Origin: Betaproteobacteria bacterium
Lineage (GTDB): Bacteria > Pseudomonadota > Gammaproteobacteria > Burkholderiales > SG8-39
Length of the DNA: 64,000 nt
NCBI GenBank assembly: GCA_009693235.1
Contig: SHXR01000003.1
Span: 1-64,000 of the forward strand
Direction of reading: 5' to 3'
Shown piece after piece: positions 36,256-45,797 of this stretch. The position numbers and the translations under genes are program-made. Position 1 is the first letter of the stretch; each line of letters begins with the position of its first letter. Under the pieces are notes generated by a model. That model saw nothing but the letters and a program-made list of their open reading frames with translations. It was not told where the DNA came from and ran no database searches.

Positions 36256-36684
36256 ATGCATCAGCTCGACGGCAGTTGCCATTGCGGCAATATCAGGGTC
36301 CTGTACCGGACCGCGGTGGCCCCCGAGGAGGCTCGCCCGCGCGCATGCCAATGCACCTTTTGCCGGAAACACAATACGCGTGCGATTTCCGACCCCGGAG
36401 GGACCCTCGCCATTACGGTCGATGATCAAGGTGCGCTTAATCGTTACCGTTTCGGACTGGGCGCGGCCGAGTTCCTGATCTGCCGGACATGCGGCGTGTA
36501 CGTTGCCGCTTTCATGGCTGATCCCCACGACGACCAAGGGTATGCGACGCTGATGGCTAATGTTCTGGAAGCGCAGGGGCGGTATCCAGAGGCGGCACCG
36601 ACGGTCTACGACAATGAAGATGAGGCGGGCCGCCGTGCCAGGCGCCGTCAGCGCTGGACGCCTGCAACGCTAAGGAAACACTGA
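36256..36684 (+). CDS. GFA family protein
   Basis: 142 residues. Zinc-binding Cys motifs are CHCGN (about 8-12), CQCTFCRKHN and ICRTCGVYVAA. This is the glutathione-dependent formaldehyde-activating enzyme (GFA/CENP-V) family, a small cytoplasmic Zn protein whose reactions are mostly unknown. The 3' end runs into a dispersed repeat that begins inside the last codons (36668). Confidence 0.9.
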   Translation: MHQLDGSCHCGNIRVLYRTAVAPEEARPRACQCTFCRKHNTRAISDPGGTLAITVDDQGALNRYRFGLGAAEFLICRTCGVYVAAFMADPHDDQGYATLMANVLEAQGRYPEAAPTVYDNEDEAGRRARRRQRWTPATLRKH

Positions 36685-36798
36685 TTAAGCTATCTCGCGT
36701 AATCAGCGAGCTCAACTATTCAGGGAGTTACGAGGGGCAATGGAGGGGTTGGGCCCCCTTCATCCCCAACAAGCCCCCTTGTTCAATAGTTCGCTAAG
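36668..36798 (-). repeat. dispersed intergenic repeat, copy 3 (inverted)
   Basis: 131 bp flanked by the direct repeat CGCTAAG (36668-36674 and 36792-36798). Inverted relative to copies 1 and 2: it carries GTTACGAGGGG, a CTGATTA/TAATCAG hairpin near 36681-36706 and the GGGTTGGGCCCCC stretch. The left edge encodes the final residues of the GFA protein, so the element has contributed coding sequence. The region 36799-36944 holds nothing I can name. Confidence 0.8.
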
Positions 36799-36944
36799 CA
36801 TTCGTCGCTGAATGGTCGGGACGGCTGCCAACGTCCTTGCGCCCACTCAATCACCTATATGAATATCAAACCGCTGCGCTTTATTTCCGCTGACGGTGCT
36901 CGATAGTCGATCGGCGGCCGTCGCCGAGCAGGCATCCCATTTAC

Positions 36945-38129
36945 TTGTCTGTTAGGCTTAGCCTGCTGGCATGCAGCGTTCCTCCCGCCGGCAATGCTGT
37001 CCAGATCGCCGCGAAGCATCACGAAAGTCACCGTTCAGTGCCAGCGCACACCAAGCTACCCAGACCAGCCATCGCCGCACGCTACGCCCGAGCCGAAGAC
37101 GTTAAAGGTTTTTCTCAGGTTGTCACGACGCTGGGTCCGATTGCTCTCCTTTGGTGGGGCATCGCGCTAAGTACCGAGATCTCGTATTGGCTCACCGCGG
37201 GCATTACGCTTCTCATGAGCTTTTTTCTCCTGCGTGTCTTCGTGCTGATGCATGAATGCGGGCATGCGAGCCTGTTTCGCACGCGCTCCCTCAATAAGGC
37301 CTGCGGATTTGTGTTCGGCGTGTTCGCCGGTATGCCGCAGTACGTGTGGTCAGAGCATCACGCCTACCATCATGCAACCAACGGCAACTGGTCGAAGTAT
37401 CGCGGGCCATTGTCCATCGTAACGGTCGCCGATTACGCCGCCATGAACCCGCGCGAGCGGCGAAACTACCGGTACGCGCGCACGATCTGGCTGGCTTTTT
37501 TCGCGGGGCTTTCCTATCTGGTCCTGAGCCCTCGCATCAATTGGATCAAGGGAAGCATCGGTCTTCTCAGCCATTTGATCCGGCGCAAAATTGCGGAGCC
37601 GGCGGTGTCGCTCAGTGCGCACGCAGCCACCTTTAAGACGCGTTACTGGTCTTCACCCAAGCAGTATGCGCATATGTTGTGGAATAACGTGGTGTTGCTG
37701 GCCGCGTGGGTGTTGATGTCGATGGCGTTGGGTCCGCTCGTCTTCTTCCCTGTCTATGTCATCAGCGTTTCCCTGGCAGGCGCGGCCGGGATCGTGCTCT
37801 TTACCGTGCAGCACAATTTCGAGCATTCGTATGCCAGTGAGGATGAGGGCTGGGAAGTGGATACCGCGGCAACCAAAGGAACGAGTTTTCTGCTTTTCCC
37901 CGGTTGGCTGAACTGGTTCACCGCGAACATCGCTTACCATCATGTGCACCACTTGTCCGTGCGAATCCCGAATTACCGGCTGGTCGATTTTCACAACGAC
38001 CATGCCCACCTGTTCCGGGATGTCACCCGTATCAAGCTCTCGCGCATTCATGCGGCCCTTCAGTGCATTCTTTGGGATACGAGCGAGCGCCGAATCATTT
38101 CCGTCGCGGAATTCAACGAGCGAACATAG
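36945..38129 (+). CDS. membrane fatty acid desaturase
   Basis: Up to 394 residues, four membrane segments. Three His boxes are present: HECGH (MHECGHASLF), HHATNGNW and the C-terminal HHVHHLS, plus QHNFEHSY. These bind the di-iron center of membrane desaturases, which introduce double bonds in acyl chains using oxygen. The TTG at 36945 gives the longest frame; a GTG at 37038 may be the true start, as the first 30 residues look unlike the family. The next gene begins five bases after its stop. Confidence 0.87.
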   Translation: MSVRLSLLACSVPPAGNAVQIAAKHHESHRSVPAHTKLPRPAIAARYARAEDVKGFSQVVTTLGPIALLWWGIALSTEISYWLTAGITLLMSFFLLRVFVLMHECGHASLFRTRSLNKACGFVFGVFAGMPQYVWSEHHAYHHATNGNWSKYRGPLSIVTVADYAAMNPRERRNYRYARTIWLAFFAGLSYLVLSPRINWIKGSIGLLSHLIRRKIAEPAVSLSAHAATFKTRYWSSPKQYAHMLWNNVVLLAAWVLMSMALGPLVFFPVYVISVSLAGAAGIVLFTVQHNFEHSYASEDEGWEVDTAATKGTSFLLFPGWLNWFTANIAYHHVHHLSVRIPNYRLVDFHNDHAHLFRDVTRIKLSRIHAALQCILWDTSERRIISVAEFNERT

Positions 38130-38133
38130 CGCC

Positions 38134-39322
38134 GTGTCCGAGCCGTCCCTCGCCGTGGATATGCGGTACGTCGAGCGTGCGCATGGCCTTGCCCCGCTCC
38201 TGGAAGCCGCAGCGCCCGCCGCGGAGGCCGCCCGGCGGTTGACGCCGGAAGTGGTGAGGGCGCTCGTCGATGGCGGGTTCTATCGGATGTTGCAACCCGT
38301 ATCCTTGGGGGGGCGCCGAACTGTCGGTGCCCGCTTTCATGGAAACCATTGAAGTGATCGCCGGGGCGGATGCCAGCACGGCCTGGTGCCTGACTCAATG
38401 TTGTGTTTGCTCGATGGCTGCTGCGTATCTTGATCGCGCCACCGCAGCCGAGATTTTCGGTCCGTCCCATGGCATCGTTGCCTGGGGGCCACCGGCGCCT
38501 TCGGAGGCACGGGTCGTTGATGGCGGTTATTTGGTGACCGGCAAATGGAATTTCGCCAGCGGCGGTCATCAGGCGAGCTGGCTGGGTGGGCAGAGTTTCG
38601 TCATCGAGCGTGATGGTTCGCCACGCCGCCGCTCCAATGGCGCGCCGCTGGTTCGCATGATGTTGCTGCCGATCGCCAAGGTGGATCTGGCCGACGCGTG
38701 GCATGTCCTTGGCTTGAACGGCACCGGCAGCGACAGCTATGCGGTCGCGAATCTCTTTGTGCCGGAGCGATTTTCGTTCGGCCGCGATGAGGCTGCTGAA
38801 CGCAAGGAGACCGGGACGCTCTACCACTTCAGTGGGAGCAACGTCTATGCATGCGGCTTTGCCGCTCTCGCGTTGGGCGTTGCCCGCAAGGTGTTGTCCG
38901 CGCTGATCGAGGTGGCGAATGCCAAGCAACCAAGCGGATCCAAGCGCAGTCTGCGCGACAACAATGCCGTGCATGCCGAAATCGGTCGTGCCGAAGCGCG
39001 GCTGCGGTCGGCACGCGCCTATCTCTATGGCACCGCGCGCGAGGCATGGGACGAAGTCTCGACCAGCGGCGCGCTTGGCGATTCACAGAAAATACAAATC
39101 AGGCTGGCCTCGACCTGGGCGATCCATGAATCGGCCAAAGTCGTCGACGCCGCCTATCAACGCCTCGGTGCTACGGCGATCTTTGCGAACAATCTTTTCG
39201 AACGGCGCTTTCGTGATATGCATACGGTGACCCAGCAGCTGCAAGGGCGCGTCAGCTTCTACGAGAATGTGGGGCAGGTACTGTTGGGCCTCGAACCCGA
39301 TGCGCCGCTCTTCAGCACATAA
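38134..39322 (+). pseudogene. acyl-CoA dehydrogenase/HsaA-type flavin enzyme, frameshifted
   Basis: A GTG at 38134 starts VSEPSLAVDMRYVERAHGLA. At the G7 tract 38307-38313 one base too many moves the frame; with six G the reading LQPVSLGGAELSVPAFMETI is restored and the protein is about 395 residues. The rest shows DASTAWCLTQCC, GKWNFASGGHQASW and WHVLGLNGTGSDSYAV. This matches flavin-dependent monooxygenases related to HsaA and to acyl-CoA dehydrogenases. It follows the desaturase, and a Bug gene comes 13 bases after it. Confidence 0.87.
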
Positions 39323-39334
39323 ATTGGAACATCG

Positions 39335-40302
39335 ATGGCGATACGAATAATGCTGACCATCTTCTTGTGGATACTGGCGCTCGCCGTTCTGCCGGCGCGT
39401 GCACAGGAATATCCGGTCAAGCCCGTTACCCTGATGCACGGGTTCGGCGCCGGTGGCAATGCCGATACGATGGCGCGCATCCTCGCCGAGGCAATGAGCG
39501 AGGGCCTCCGGCAACGCGTGGTGGTCGAAGCGAAGCCGGGGCGGCGGGGACCATCGCTTCCGAGGCAGTCGTCAAGGCAACCCCCGATGGCTATACGCTG
39601 GTGATGCTGACGGCCGCCCATGCCACCACGGCCAATCTCAATAAGAACCTCAAATACGATCCGCTGGAAAGCTTTGCGATGCTATCCAGTGTCGCGGTAT
39701 TTCCTTACGTGATTGCAGTGCGGAAGGACCATCCGTTCCAAACGTTAGACGATCTCTTGCGCGCCGCACGGGAGAGACCAGGCGTGGTGTCATTCACGTC
39801 GGTCGGCGTGGGTTCGGTGCCGCATCTCACCGGCGAGTTATTGGCTGCGCGGGCCGGCGTCAGCTTGAACCACATTCCGTATCGCGGCGGTACCGCCCCG
39901 ATGGCCGATGTATTGGGTGGACGGGTCGATGTGCTGATCGATACGCAGACAGTGAGCATGCCGCATATCCGCGCCGGCAATGCGCGCGGACTCGCCGTCA
40001 CGAGTGCCGCGCCGTGGGCCGGTACTCCGGGCGTGCCGATCGCGACGACAACGCTGCCCGGATTCGAAGTCATGAGCTGGATCGGTGTGGCCACCACGCG
40101 CGGGACGCCGGAGCCGGTCCTCGTGCGCTTGAATGCCGAGATCGTTCGCGTGTTGACGCTGCAAAATGTGTCCGCGCGATTGCGTGACCTCGGCGCCGAA
40201 GTGCGTCCAAGCAGTGCCGAGGCAATGCGCACGCTGGTCAAAACGGAAATAGAGCGCTGGGGCGGGGTGATTCGCGCCGCCAAGATCGAGGCGGCACAGT
40301 AA
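39335..40302 (+). pseudogene. Bug family substrate-binding protein, frameshifted
   Basis: The signal peptide MAIRIMLTIFLWILALAVLP ends at ARAQ; then YPVKPVTLMHGFGAGGNAD and VEAKPG. At the G4 tract 39538-39541 one G is missing; five would read EAKPGAAGTIASEAVVKATP and join to the rest, ending VIRAAKIEAAQ, about 322 residues. The binding loop is HIPYRGGTAPMADVLGG. It may share a transcript with the flavin enzyme at 38134. Confidence 0.87.
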
Positions 40303-40314
40303 CGATCCGCGTCG

Positions 40315-41152
40315 CTATTTGGCAATAAAGTGATCGCGAAACATCGCGAGCTCAACCGCATTCAGATCCGAAACAGCGGTGTAGACGAGATCGCCAAGCT
40401 GCCACGTGGTGAAGCTGAAGCCACGAGCGGTGCGATCGAAAGAATATTCGGCCACGCCGGCCGCGTTCGAATCGTCCGGCCATACGGAACACCTGAACGA
40501 TATGCTGGCGACGCCGGTACACGGGGGCGGCCACCCGCTCGGCACCGAGTTGATCGACCCGCCCGCCGATCAACAGAAAGGATTCGTCGGTCAGATCTGG
40601 CACCCGCGGCGCGAAGGAAAGCTTGCCGGCGAACCAGGGTTTTACCGTGTGCCGGTCCGATGAGCTCACCAATGTGAGGGGGCCTTCGCCGATCGCCCGG
40701 ACGTGTGCGGAAACGATGGCGAGGTCGGGCGGCGCCGGGTTGCCAGACATCTTCAAGGTGTAGGTTGCGACGGCCGTCAAGACGCACGCCGCGGCAACCG
40801 TTGCCCATGGGCGTAGCGCGGACCGACTTGCGGTGGCGAACCATCTTGCAACTATGTTCGCCGCCGCGCGGTGCGGTCGTCGCGCCGGACTTGCCGATAG
40901 CGACGCGGCTTCCTCACCAGGAAACGCTTGCCACAATCGTTCTTGCCCAGCTGCGGAAAGGCGGTGATGGGTCAGCGCGGCACGCAATGCATTGCGCGCG
41001 GAGCGGGCGCGCGAGTGGGCGACCGAACACGTGGGGCAATTGTTCAGATGGGCGATGAGTCTCGTCTCGCGCGAATCATCGAGCTCGCGGTCGATACCTA
41101 AGGCGAATAGCGGTGTTGCCTCATTGCAGTCCATGAAAGCCTTTGCCATCAT
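40315..41152 (-). pseudogene. anti-sigma factor with zinc-finger domain, frameshifted
   Basis: Begins at the ATG (41152) overlapping the sigma-factor stop. The cytoplasmic zinc-binding pattern HLNNCPTCSVAH lies within the first 60 residues, then a membrane helix ATVAAACVLTAVATYTL and a periplasmic region. An extra base at about 40483 splits QVFR from WPDDSNAAGVAEYSF; correcting it gives about 278 residues, ending AMFRDHFIAK. It should hold the ECF sigma factor (41149-41686) inactive until a signal arrives at the periplasmic side. Confidence 0.85.
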
Positions 41153-41686
41153 GCGGGTGGTAATGCTTCGCGGAGGTCGCTCAGATCCTTCGACAGCAAG
41201 CGTCGCGCTCGCGAAAGTCGTGACATGACCGTGCCGATCGGAACCCCAATATTGTTGCAATATCCTGGTAAGAGCAGTCTTCGATCTCACGGAGCACGAT
41301 CACCTCGCGAAAAGCCAGCGGCAATCGTTCGAGGGCGCCATTGATCCTGCGGATGGCATCGCTGCATCCATACAGAATTTCCGGGTTCAATTCGAATACC
41401 GCCATGTGCGGATCGGTCTCATCATCGAGGTCGTGCAAGGAGACCGTGGCCTGGTCATTGCGCCGCTTCGCCAGCGCCGTATAGGCGACATTGCGCACGA
41501 TGGTGAAAAGCCATGCGCGCGCGCCGCCACCACCACGATACCCCGCGAACGAGCGATAGGCGCGCAACAAGGCATCCTGTACGACGTCTTCGACGTCGCC
41601 GTCGTTGCCCAGTAGCCAGCGGGCCAAATTGAAGGCGACGTCCACATTGGGGCGGCAAATTCCTTGAAATGACGCGGATCGCTCAT
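41149..41686 (-). pseudogene. ECF-type RNA polymerase sigma factor, two frameshifts
   Basis: Starts MSDPRHFKEFAAP. One base is missing in the G4 tract at 41649-41652, after which the frame continues NVDVAFNLARWLLGNDGDVE, DVVQDALLRAYRSFAGY (sigma-2 region) and LPLAFREVIVLREIEDCSYQ (sigma-4). A second base is missing in the C4 tract at 41244-41247; correcting both gives IGTVMSRLSRARRLL and a protein of about 179 residues. The ATGA overlap with the anti-sigma gene is typical. It is divergent from the metallophosphoesterase and CuA genes, its likely targets. Confidence 0.87.
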
Positions 41687-41861
41687 GGAACCGGTTCCTT
41701 CAATCGGTGACCCAACTGTGGGCCGTTTTATTCCCCGGTCGCCGCCCAGCGGTTGGTCGGAAATAAATGCGGCGACCACCGGGTCTTCTCGCGTGACGGG
41801 GCGCGAATCCAACCAAGTTACGAAGCCGACATGTCAGTTTTACTCCCAAAGGAGACTTTAC

Positions 41862-42680
41862 ATGGACTTTGATCGTCGCGACTTTCTACGAATGGGGGGT
41901 ATGGGCGGCGTGGTGTTCGTTTCGGGTCTGGCGGGCTGCACCGCCACCGGCGCTCCTGCCGGAGACTTTTATTTCATTCAACTCACTGACATTCACTGGG
42001 GCTTCAACAATCCGAACGTCAATCCACAAGGCGAAGAGACGCTGCCCCGCGTGATCGCTGCCGTCAATGCGCTGGAGGTCCAGCCGGACTTTGTGGTCTT
42101 CACCGGCGATCTAACGCAGACGACCGACGATCTCAAGGTGCGCCGCGCGCGGCTCGCGTCATTTCGCGAGCATGCCAGCAAGCTGAAAGTGCGCGATGTG
42201 CGCTACATGCCTGGGGAACACGATGCCGCCCTCGATCGGGGCGAAGTCTATGCCGAGCTGTTCGAACCACGCTTCCATGCGAGCTTCGATCACAAGGGCG
42301 TCCACTTCATCGTGCTGGACAACGTGTCCGATCCGCGTGTTTTCCTTGGCGATGCACAGCTTGCCTGGCTGCGCAGCGATCTGGCCGCTTTGGACAAGAA
42401 TCAGCGCGTGATCGTGCTGGTGCACCGGCCGCTGTTCAATCTGGCCCCCGACTGGGATTGGGCCACCAAGGACGGCGCCAAGGCGATCGAATTGCTGATG
42501 CCGTACCCAAATGTAACGGTCTTCTACGGGCACATCTATCACGAACACCATCACCGGACCGGCCATATCGAACACCATGCGGCGATGTCGACGATGTTTC
42601 CGCTGGCGCCCCTCGGTTCAGTCGAGAAGAAGACGCAGGTACGCTGGGATGTTGCCGCGCCTTTCAGAGGCTTGGGCTAA
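41862..42680 (+). CDS. Tat-exported metallophosphoesterase, probable lipoprotein
   Basis: 272 residues; AAGGAG precedes the start. The N-terminus DRRDFLRMGGMGGVVF is a twin-arginine signal ending at a lipobox Cys (LAGC, residue 26). Metallophosphoesterase motifs are LTDIHWG (Asp 43, His 45), VVFTGDLTQ, MPGEHD, IVLVHRP and FYGHIYHEHHH. The family GNHD motif reads GEHD here, replacing Asn by Glu at a metal ligand. Divergent from the ECF sigma gene and followed by the CuA cupredoxin. Confidence 0.88.
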   Translation: MDFDRRDFLRMGGMGGVVFVSGLAGCTATGAPAGDFYFIQLTDIHWGFNNPNVNPQGEETLPRVIAAVNALEVQPDFVVFTGDLTQTTDDLKVRRARLASFREHASKLKVRDVRYMPGEHDAALDRGEVYAELFEPRFHASFDHKGVHFIVLDNVSDPRVFLGDAQLAWLRSDLAALDKNQRVIVLVHRPLFNLAPDWDWATKDGAKAIELLMPYPNVTVFYGHIYHEHHHRTGHIEHHAAMSTMFPLAPLGSVEKKTQVRWDVAAPFRGLG

Positions 42681-42742
42681 GGGCGGGTGACCGGGCGCGT
42701 GGCGACGGCGCCATCGGTGACCGAGCTCCCGTTGCTGAAAGC

Positions 42743-43135
42743 ATGACCAGACCGCAGCGGCCGCCCGTCTTGGCGCCAACACGGCGCCGGCTTCTTTGGT
42801 GGGCAGGCGGCGTGTCCCTTGAAGCGCTGGTCCTGACGATGCGACCGCTGCGGGCCGATACTGCGCGCGTGATTGAAATCGTCGCGCGTCGTTTCGAATT
42901 CGAACCGGAGGTGATCCCACTGCGCGTGGGCGAGGAGGTCATCCTCCAGGTGACGAGCATTGACTACCTGCATGGATTCTCCATCCCGTCCCTCGCCATT
43001 CGCGCGGACATCGCCGCGGGCCAGACCTTTCGCGCCACGATCAGGCCGCCGCGGGCGGGAACCTATGTGATCGTCTGCGATAATTTCTGCGGAGACGAGC
43101 ACGACGATATGTCGGGCAAGATCGTCGCGAGCTGA
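42743..43135 (+). CDS. periplasmic CuA-type cupredoxin (COX2-like)
   Basis: 130 residues. N-terminal TRRRLLWWAGGVSLEALVL looks like a Tat or membrane-anchor signal. The copper-site pattern is complete: His in YLHGFSI (77), Cys-x3-Cys in CDNFCGDEH (112 and 116), His 120 and Met 123. It is the CuA arrangement of cytochrome oxidase subunit II and nitrous oxide reductase, here free-standing. It may pass electrons or sense copper. The gene follows the metallophosphoesterase by 62 bases. Confidence 0.85.
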   Translation: MTRPQRPPVLAPTRRRLLWWAGGVSLEALVLTMRPLRADTARVIEIVARRFEFEPEVIPLRVGEEVILQVTSIDYLHGFSIPSLAIRADIAAGQTFRATIRPPRAGTYVIVCDNFCGDEHDDMSGKIVAS

Positions 43136-43294
43136 TCACGGAGGGTCGCGCGTCGCATTGAAGCGCTGGTCCACCCGCATTGGACGATCGCTGCATCCTA
43201 TGCAGGACGCATACATTCTGCGGTCGAGAAGAATAAGATACCGGGCGCACCGCCGCTACCCACCTAATCCCTCCATCGAACCGCGAGGAATGTC

Positions 43295-44134
43295 ATGCCT
43301 GTTGCAAAAATTCGTGGCGTCAATATCCGTTATCAAATCCTGGGCGAGCAAGGGCCGTGGGTCGCGTTGATCACCGGCGGTCGCCATCCGCATGATGAGT
43401 TCGTCCCGCTGGCGAAACGAATCGCCGATGCCGGTTACCGGGTCGTGCTGCACGACCGGCGCAACACAGGCGGTTCCGACGTTCTCATCGATGGCGACGT
43501 CGCCGAGGAAACGCTCTGGCTCGACGACCTGCACGAACTGCTCAAGCAATTGAACGCCGTGCCCGCGTTTGTCGGTGGTTCATCGGCCGGCGCACGGACT
43601 GCCATGCGCTTTTACCTGCGCTTTCGCGACGCGGTGCGTGGGCTGCTGTTGATGCGTGTAACCGGCGGTCCATTCGCCGCCGGCCGTTTGCCGGAAAACT
43701 ACTACGGTCAATTCATCAAGGTGGCCAAGCAAGGCGGCATGGCGGCGATCTGCGCGCATGAACAATATCAGCAGCGGATCAAGGCGAATCCGTCCAACGG
43801 TGAGCGGCTGATGGCGATGGATCCGGCGCGTTATATCGCCGTGATGTCCAATTGGCTCGAGCAATTCAACGCCGGCGTCAATCTTCCGGTGATGGGCGTA
43901 ACCGAAGCCGAACTGCGTTCAATCGCTGTTCCAACGGTGTTGATTCCGGGCAACGATCAGACGCATTCTTCAAAGAGTGGACAACTCGCCGCCAAGCTCA
44001 TTCCAGCTTGCCAGCTGCATCAGTTGCCCACTACCGATCAGGAAGTGCCGCTGATACCGTACCCGGATTGGGCAAAGTACGAGGATGAGATCGCGCGCGT
44101 GTTTGTCCTGCATATGAAGAAAGCGGTACTGTAG
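43295..44134 (+). CDS. alpha/beta hydrolase
   Basis: 279 residues. It shows VALITGGRHPHDEF in the oxyanion region, VVLHDRRNTGGSDV, the nucleophile FVGGSSAGARTAMRF (Ser near 94) and TVLIPGNDQTHSS with a plausible acid. The His is not clear from sequence. No signal peptide, so probably cytoplasmic. Substrate unknown. It lies alone between the CuA gene and the MFS gene; the 239 bases downstream to 44373 hold nothing I can recognise. Confidence 0.83.
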   Translation: MPVAKIRGVNIRYQILGEQGPWVALITGGRHPHDEFVPLAKRIADAGYRVVLHDRRNTGGSDVLIDGDVAEETLWLDDLHELLKQLNAVPAFVGGSSAGARTAMRFYLRFRDAVRGLLLMRVTGGPFAAGRLPENYYGQFIKVAKQGGMAAICAHEQYQQRIKANPSNGERLMAMDPARYIAVMSNWLEQFNAGVNLPVMGVTEAELRSIAVPTVLIPGNDQTHSSKSGQLAAKLIPACQLHQLPTTDQEVPLIPYPDWAKYEDEIARVFVLHMKKAVL

Positions 44135-44373
44135 CGGCTGCTAGTCGGTGGGTTGATCGATGAGGATAGCGGTGCCTGCTGGGCTACCAACGGGCGATCC
44201 GGCTTTCACCCGTTCTCGGGCCCGTTCTCGCCGGGCGGTAGACAGCGTTCGTGTATCCTGCGCCAAGTCTTGACTGGCTCGACCGGGCCAACAACTTCAT
44301 TGATACCTTCAGCACTCCACACGGACAACGCGTGAGTGGAATGACCGCATATCGTGGCCCTGCCGATTGACGC

Positions 44374-45609
44374 ATGATGCTGCTGCCTGCAGCACTCGCC
44401 GCATTCCGGGTCCGCAGCTTCCGTTTCCAATGGCCCGCAGATCTGTTGATCTCCTGGGCTATTGAGATGGAGATGCTGATTCTTGGCTGGTATGTGCTGG
44501 TCGAGACTGGCTCGGTGTTGCTGCTCACGCTGTTCGCATCGCTGCTTTACATTGGCACGTTGGTGGCGCCGATGATGGGCGTGATTGGCGATCGGGTTGG
44601 TCATCGCACCGTGCTGTTCGCCACGCGCACGTCCTACATGGTCCTTGCGGCAACCATTGCCTCGCTTTCATTTGCCGGCATGTTGTCCCCGGTGTATGTT
44701 TTCATTGCTGCCTCCTTGGCGGGCCTCCTGCGTACGTCTGACATCGGCGTGCGAAGCGCACTGGTCGCGGCCACCGTACCACCCTATTTTCTCATTGGTG
44801 CAATGAGCATTTCGCGCACCACCGCCGACTCCGCGCGCATCATGGGCGCACTCACCGGCGCGGGACTGTTCGTGGCGTTCGGTATGGGGCCCGCCTATGT
44901 GGCCATCACATGCTTCTACGCATTGGGCACGATGCTTCTCTTTGGCGCTGGACCGGAGTCGAAGCCGGCCGCTGGCGCACCGCACACCTCGCCATGGCGC
45001 GATCTGCTGGCGGGGATTGCCTATATCTGGAACGCGCCACGCCTGCTCGCTGCGATGTGGCTCGCCTTCCTGATCAACATGTGCGCCTTTCCGCTGGTCA
45101 CCGGCCTCATGCCGCATGTTGCCAAGAGTGTCTACGGTACCGATCAGACCGGCTTTGGCTACCTGGTGGCCAGCCTCGCGGCGGGGGCGCTGTGCGGTTC
45201 CATTGCGTTGAGCATCGCGGGGGAACGCATGCGGGTCGAGCGTATCATGATCGCCTCGATGGTCGCGTGGTACGTCTCGCTCATCGCGTTTGGCCAGGTG
45301 AACGACATGACGGTTGGGATCGGTTGTCTGTTCATTATCGGTGTCGCACAGGGCGGTTGCATGGTCACGCTTGCGGTGATTCTTCTGCGCACCGCGGCCC
45401 CGCAGTACCGCGGCCGTGTGATGGGTGTGCGAATGCTGGCCATCTACGGTAATCCGGTTGGGCTATTGGCCGCCGGTGTTCTGATCGAGCGTATCGGTTA
45501 TGCCGCCACGGCGTTCGCCTACGGTGCCGTTGGGCTCGTCTTCACGTTTATTGTCTTGCTGCACTGGCGCGTTGCCGTTTTTCCCGCGCGGGCGCCTAGC
45601 GCATCCTAA
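44374..45609 (+). CDS. MFS transporter
   Basis: 411 residues with about twelve hydrophobic segments. The inter-helix motif GVIGDRVGHRTVLF after helix 2 is the MFS motif A. A central charged loop of about 15 residues (GPESKPAAGAPHTSP) separates two halves. The pattern is of the DHA3/enterobactin-exporter-like group, often efflux. The ATG start and the preceding region are unremarkable, and no regulator gene is adjacent. Substrate unknown. Confidence 0.9.
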   Translation: MMLLPAALAAFRVRSFRFQWPADLLISWAIEMEMLILGWYVLVETGSVLLLTLFASLLYIGTLVAPMMGVIGDRVGHRTVLFATRTSYMVLAATIASLSFAGMLSPVYVFIAASLAGLLRTSDIGVRSALVAATVPPYFLIGAMSISRTTADSARIMGALTGAGLFVAFGMGPAYVAITCFYALGTMLLFGAGPESKPAAGAPHTSPWRDLLAGIAYIWNAPRLLAAMWLAFLINMCAFPLVTGLMPHVAKSVYGTDQTGFGYLVASLAAGALCGSIALSIAGERMRVERIMIASMVAWYVSLIAFGQVNDMTVGIGCLFIIGVAQGGCMVTLAVILLRTAAPQYRGRVMGVRMLAIYGNPVGLLAAGVLIERIGYAATAFAYGAVGLVFTFIVLLHWRVAVFPARAPSAS

Positions 45610-45797
45610 TGCGGGTGGCGTTAACTCTGCACAAGAGTACGGGGCGCTTCTTCAGCCAACATCCGATTGACGGTGCGCCGTCATATGCACGCGTGCGGTA
45701 TCCGAGACGATGTTCACCAGGGGCCGATCGCCGCTGCGATCGAGTTCGGCTTGCTGTGCCTCTGGGATAATCGTCTGCCAGCGATGGTGCGTGCGTC

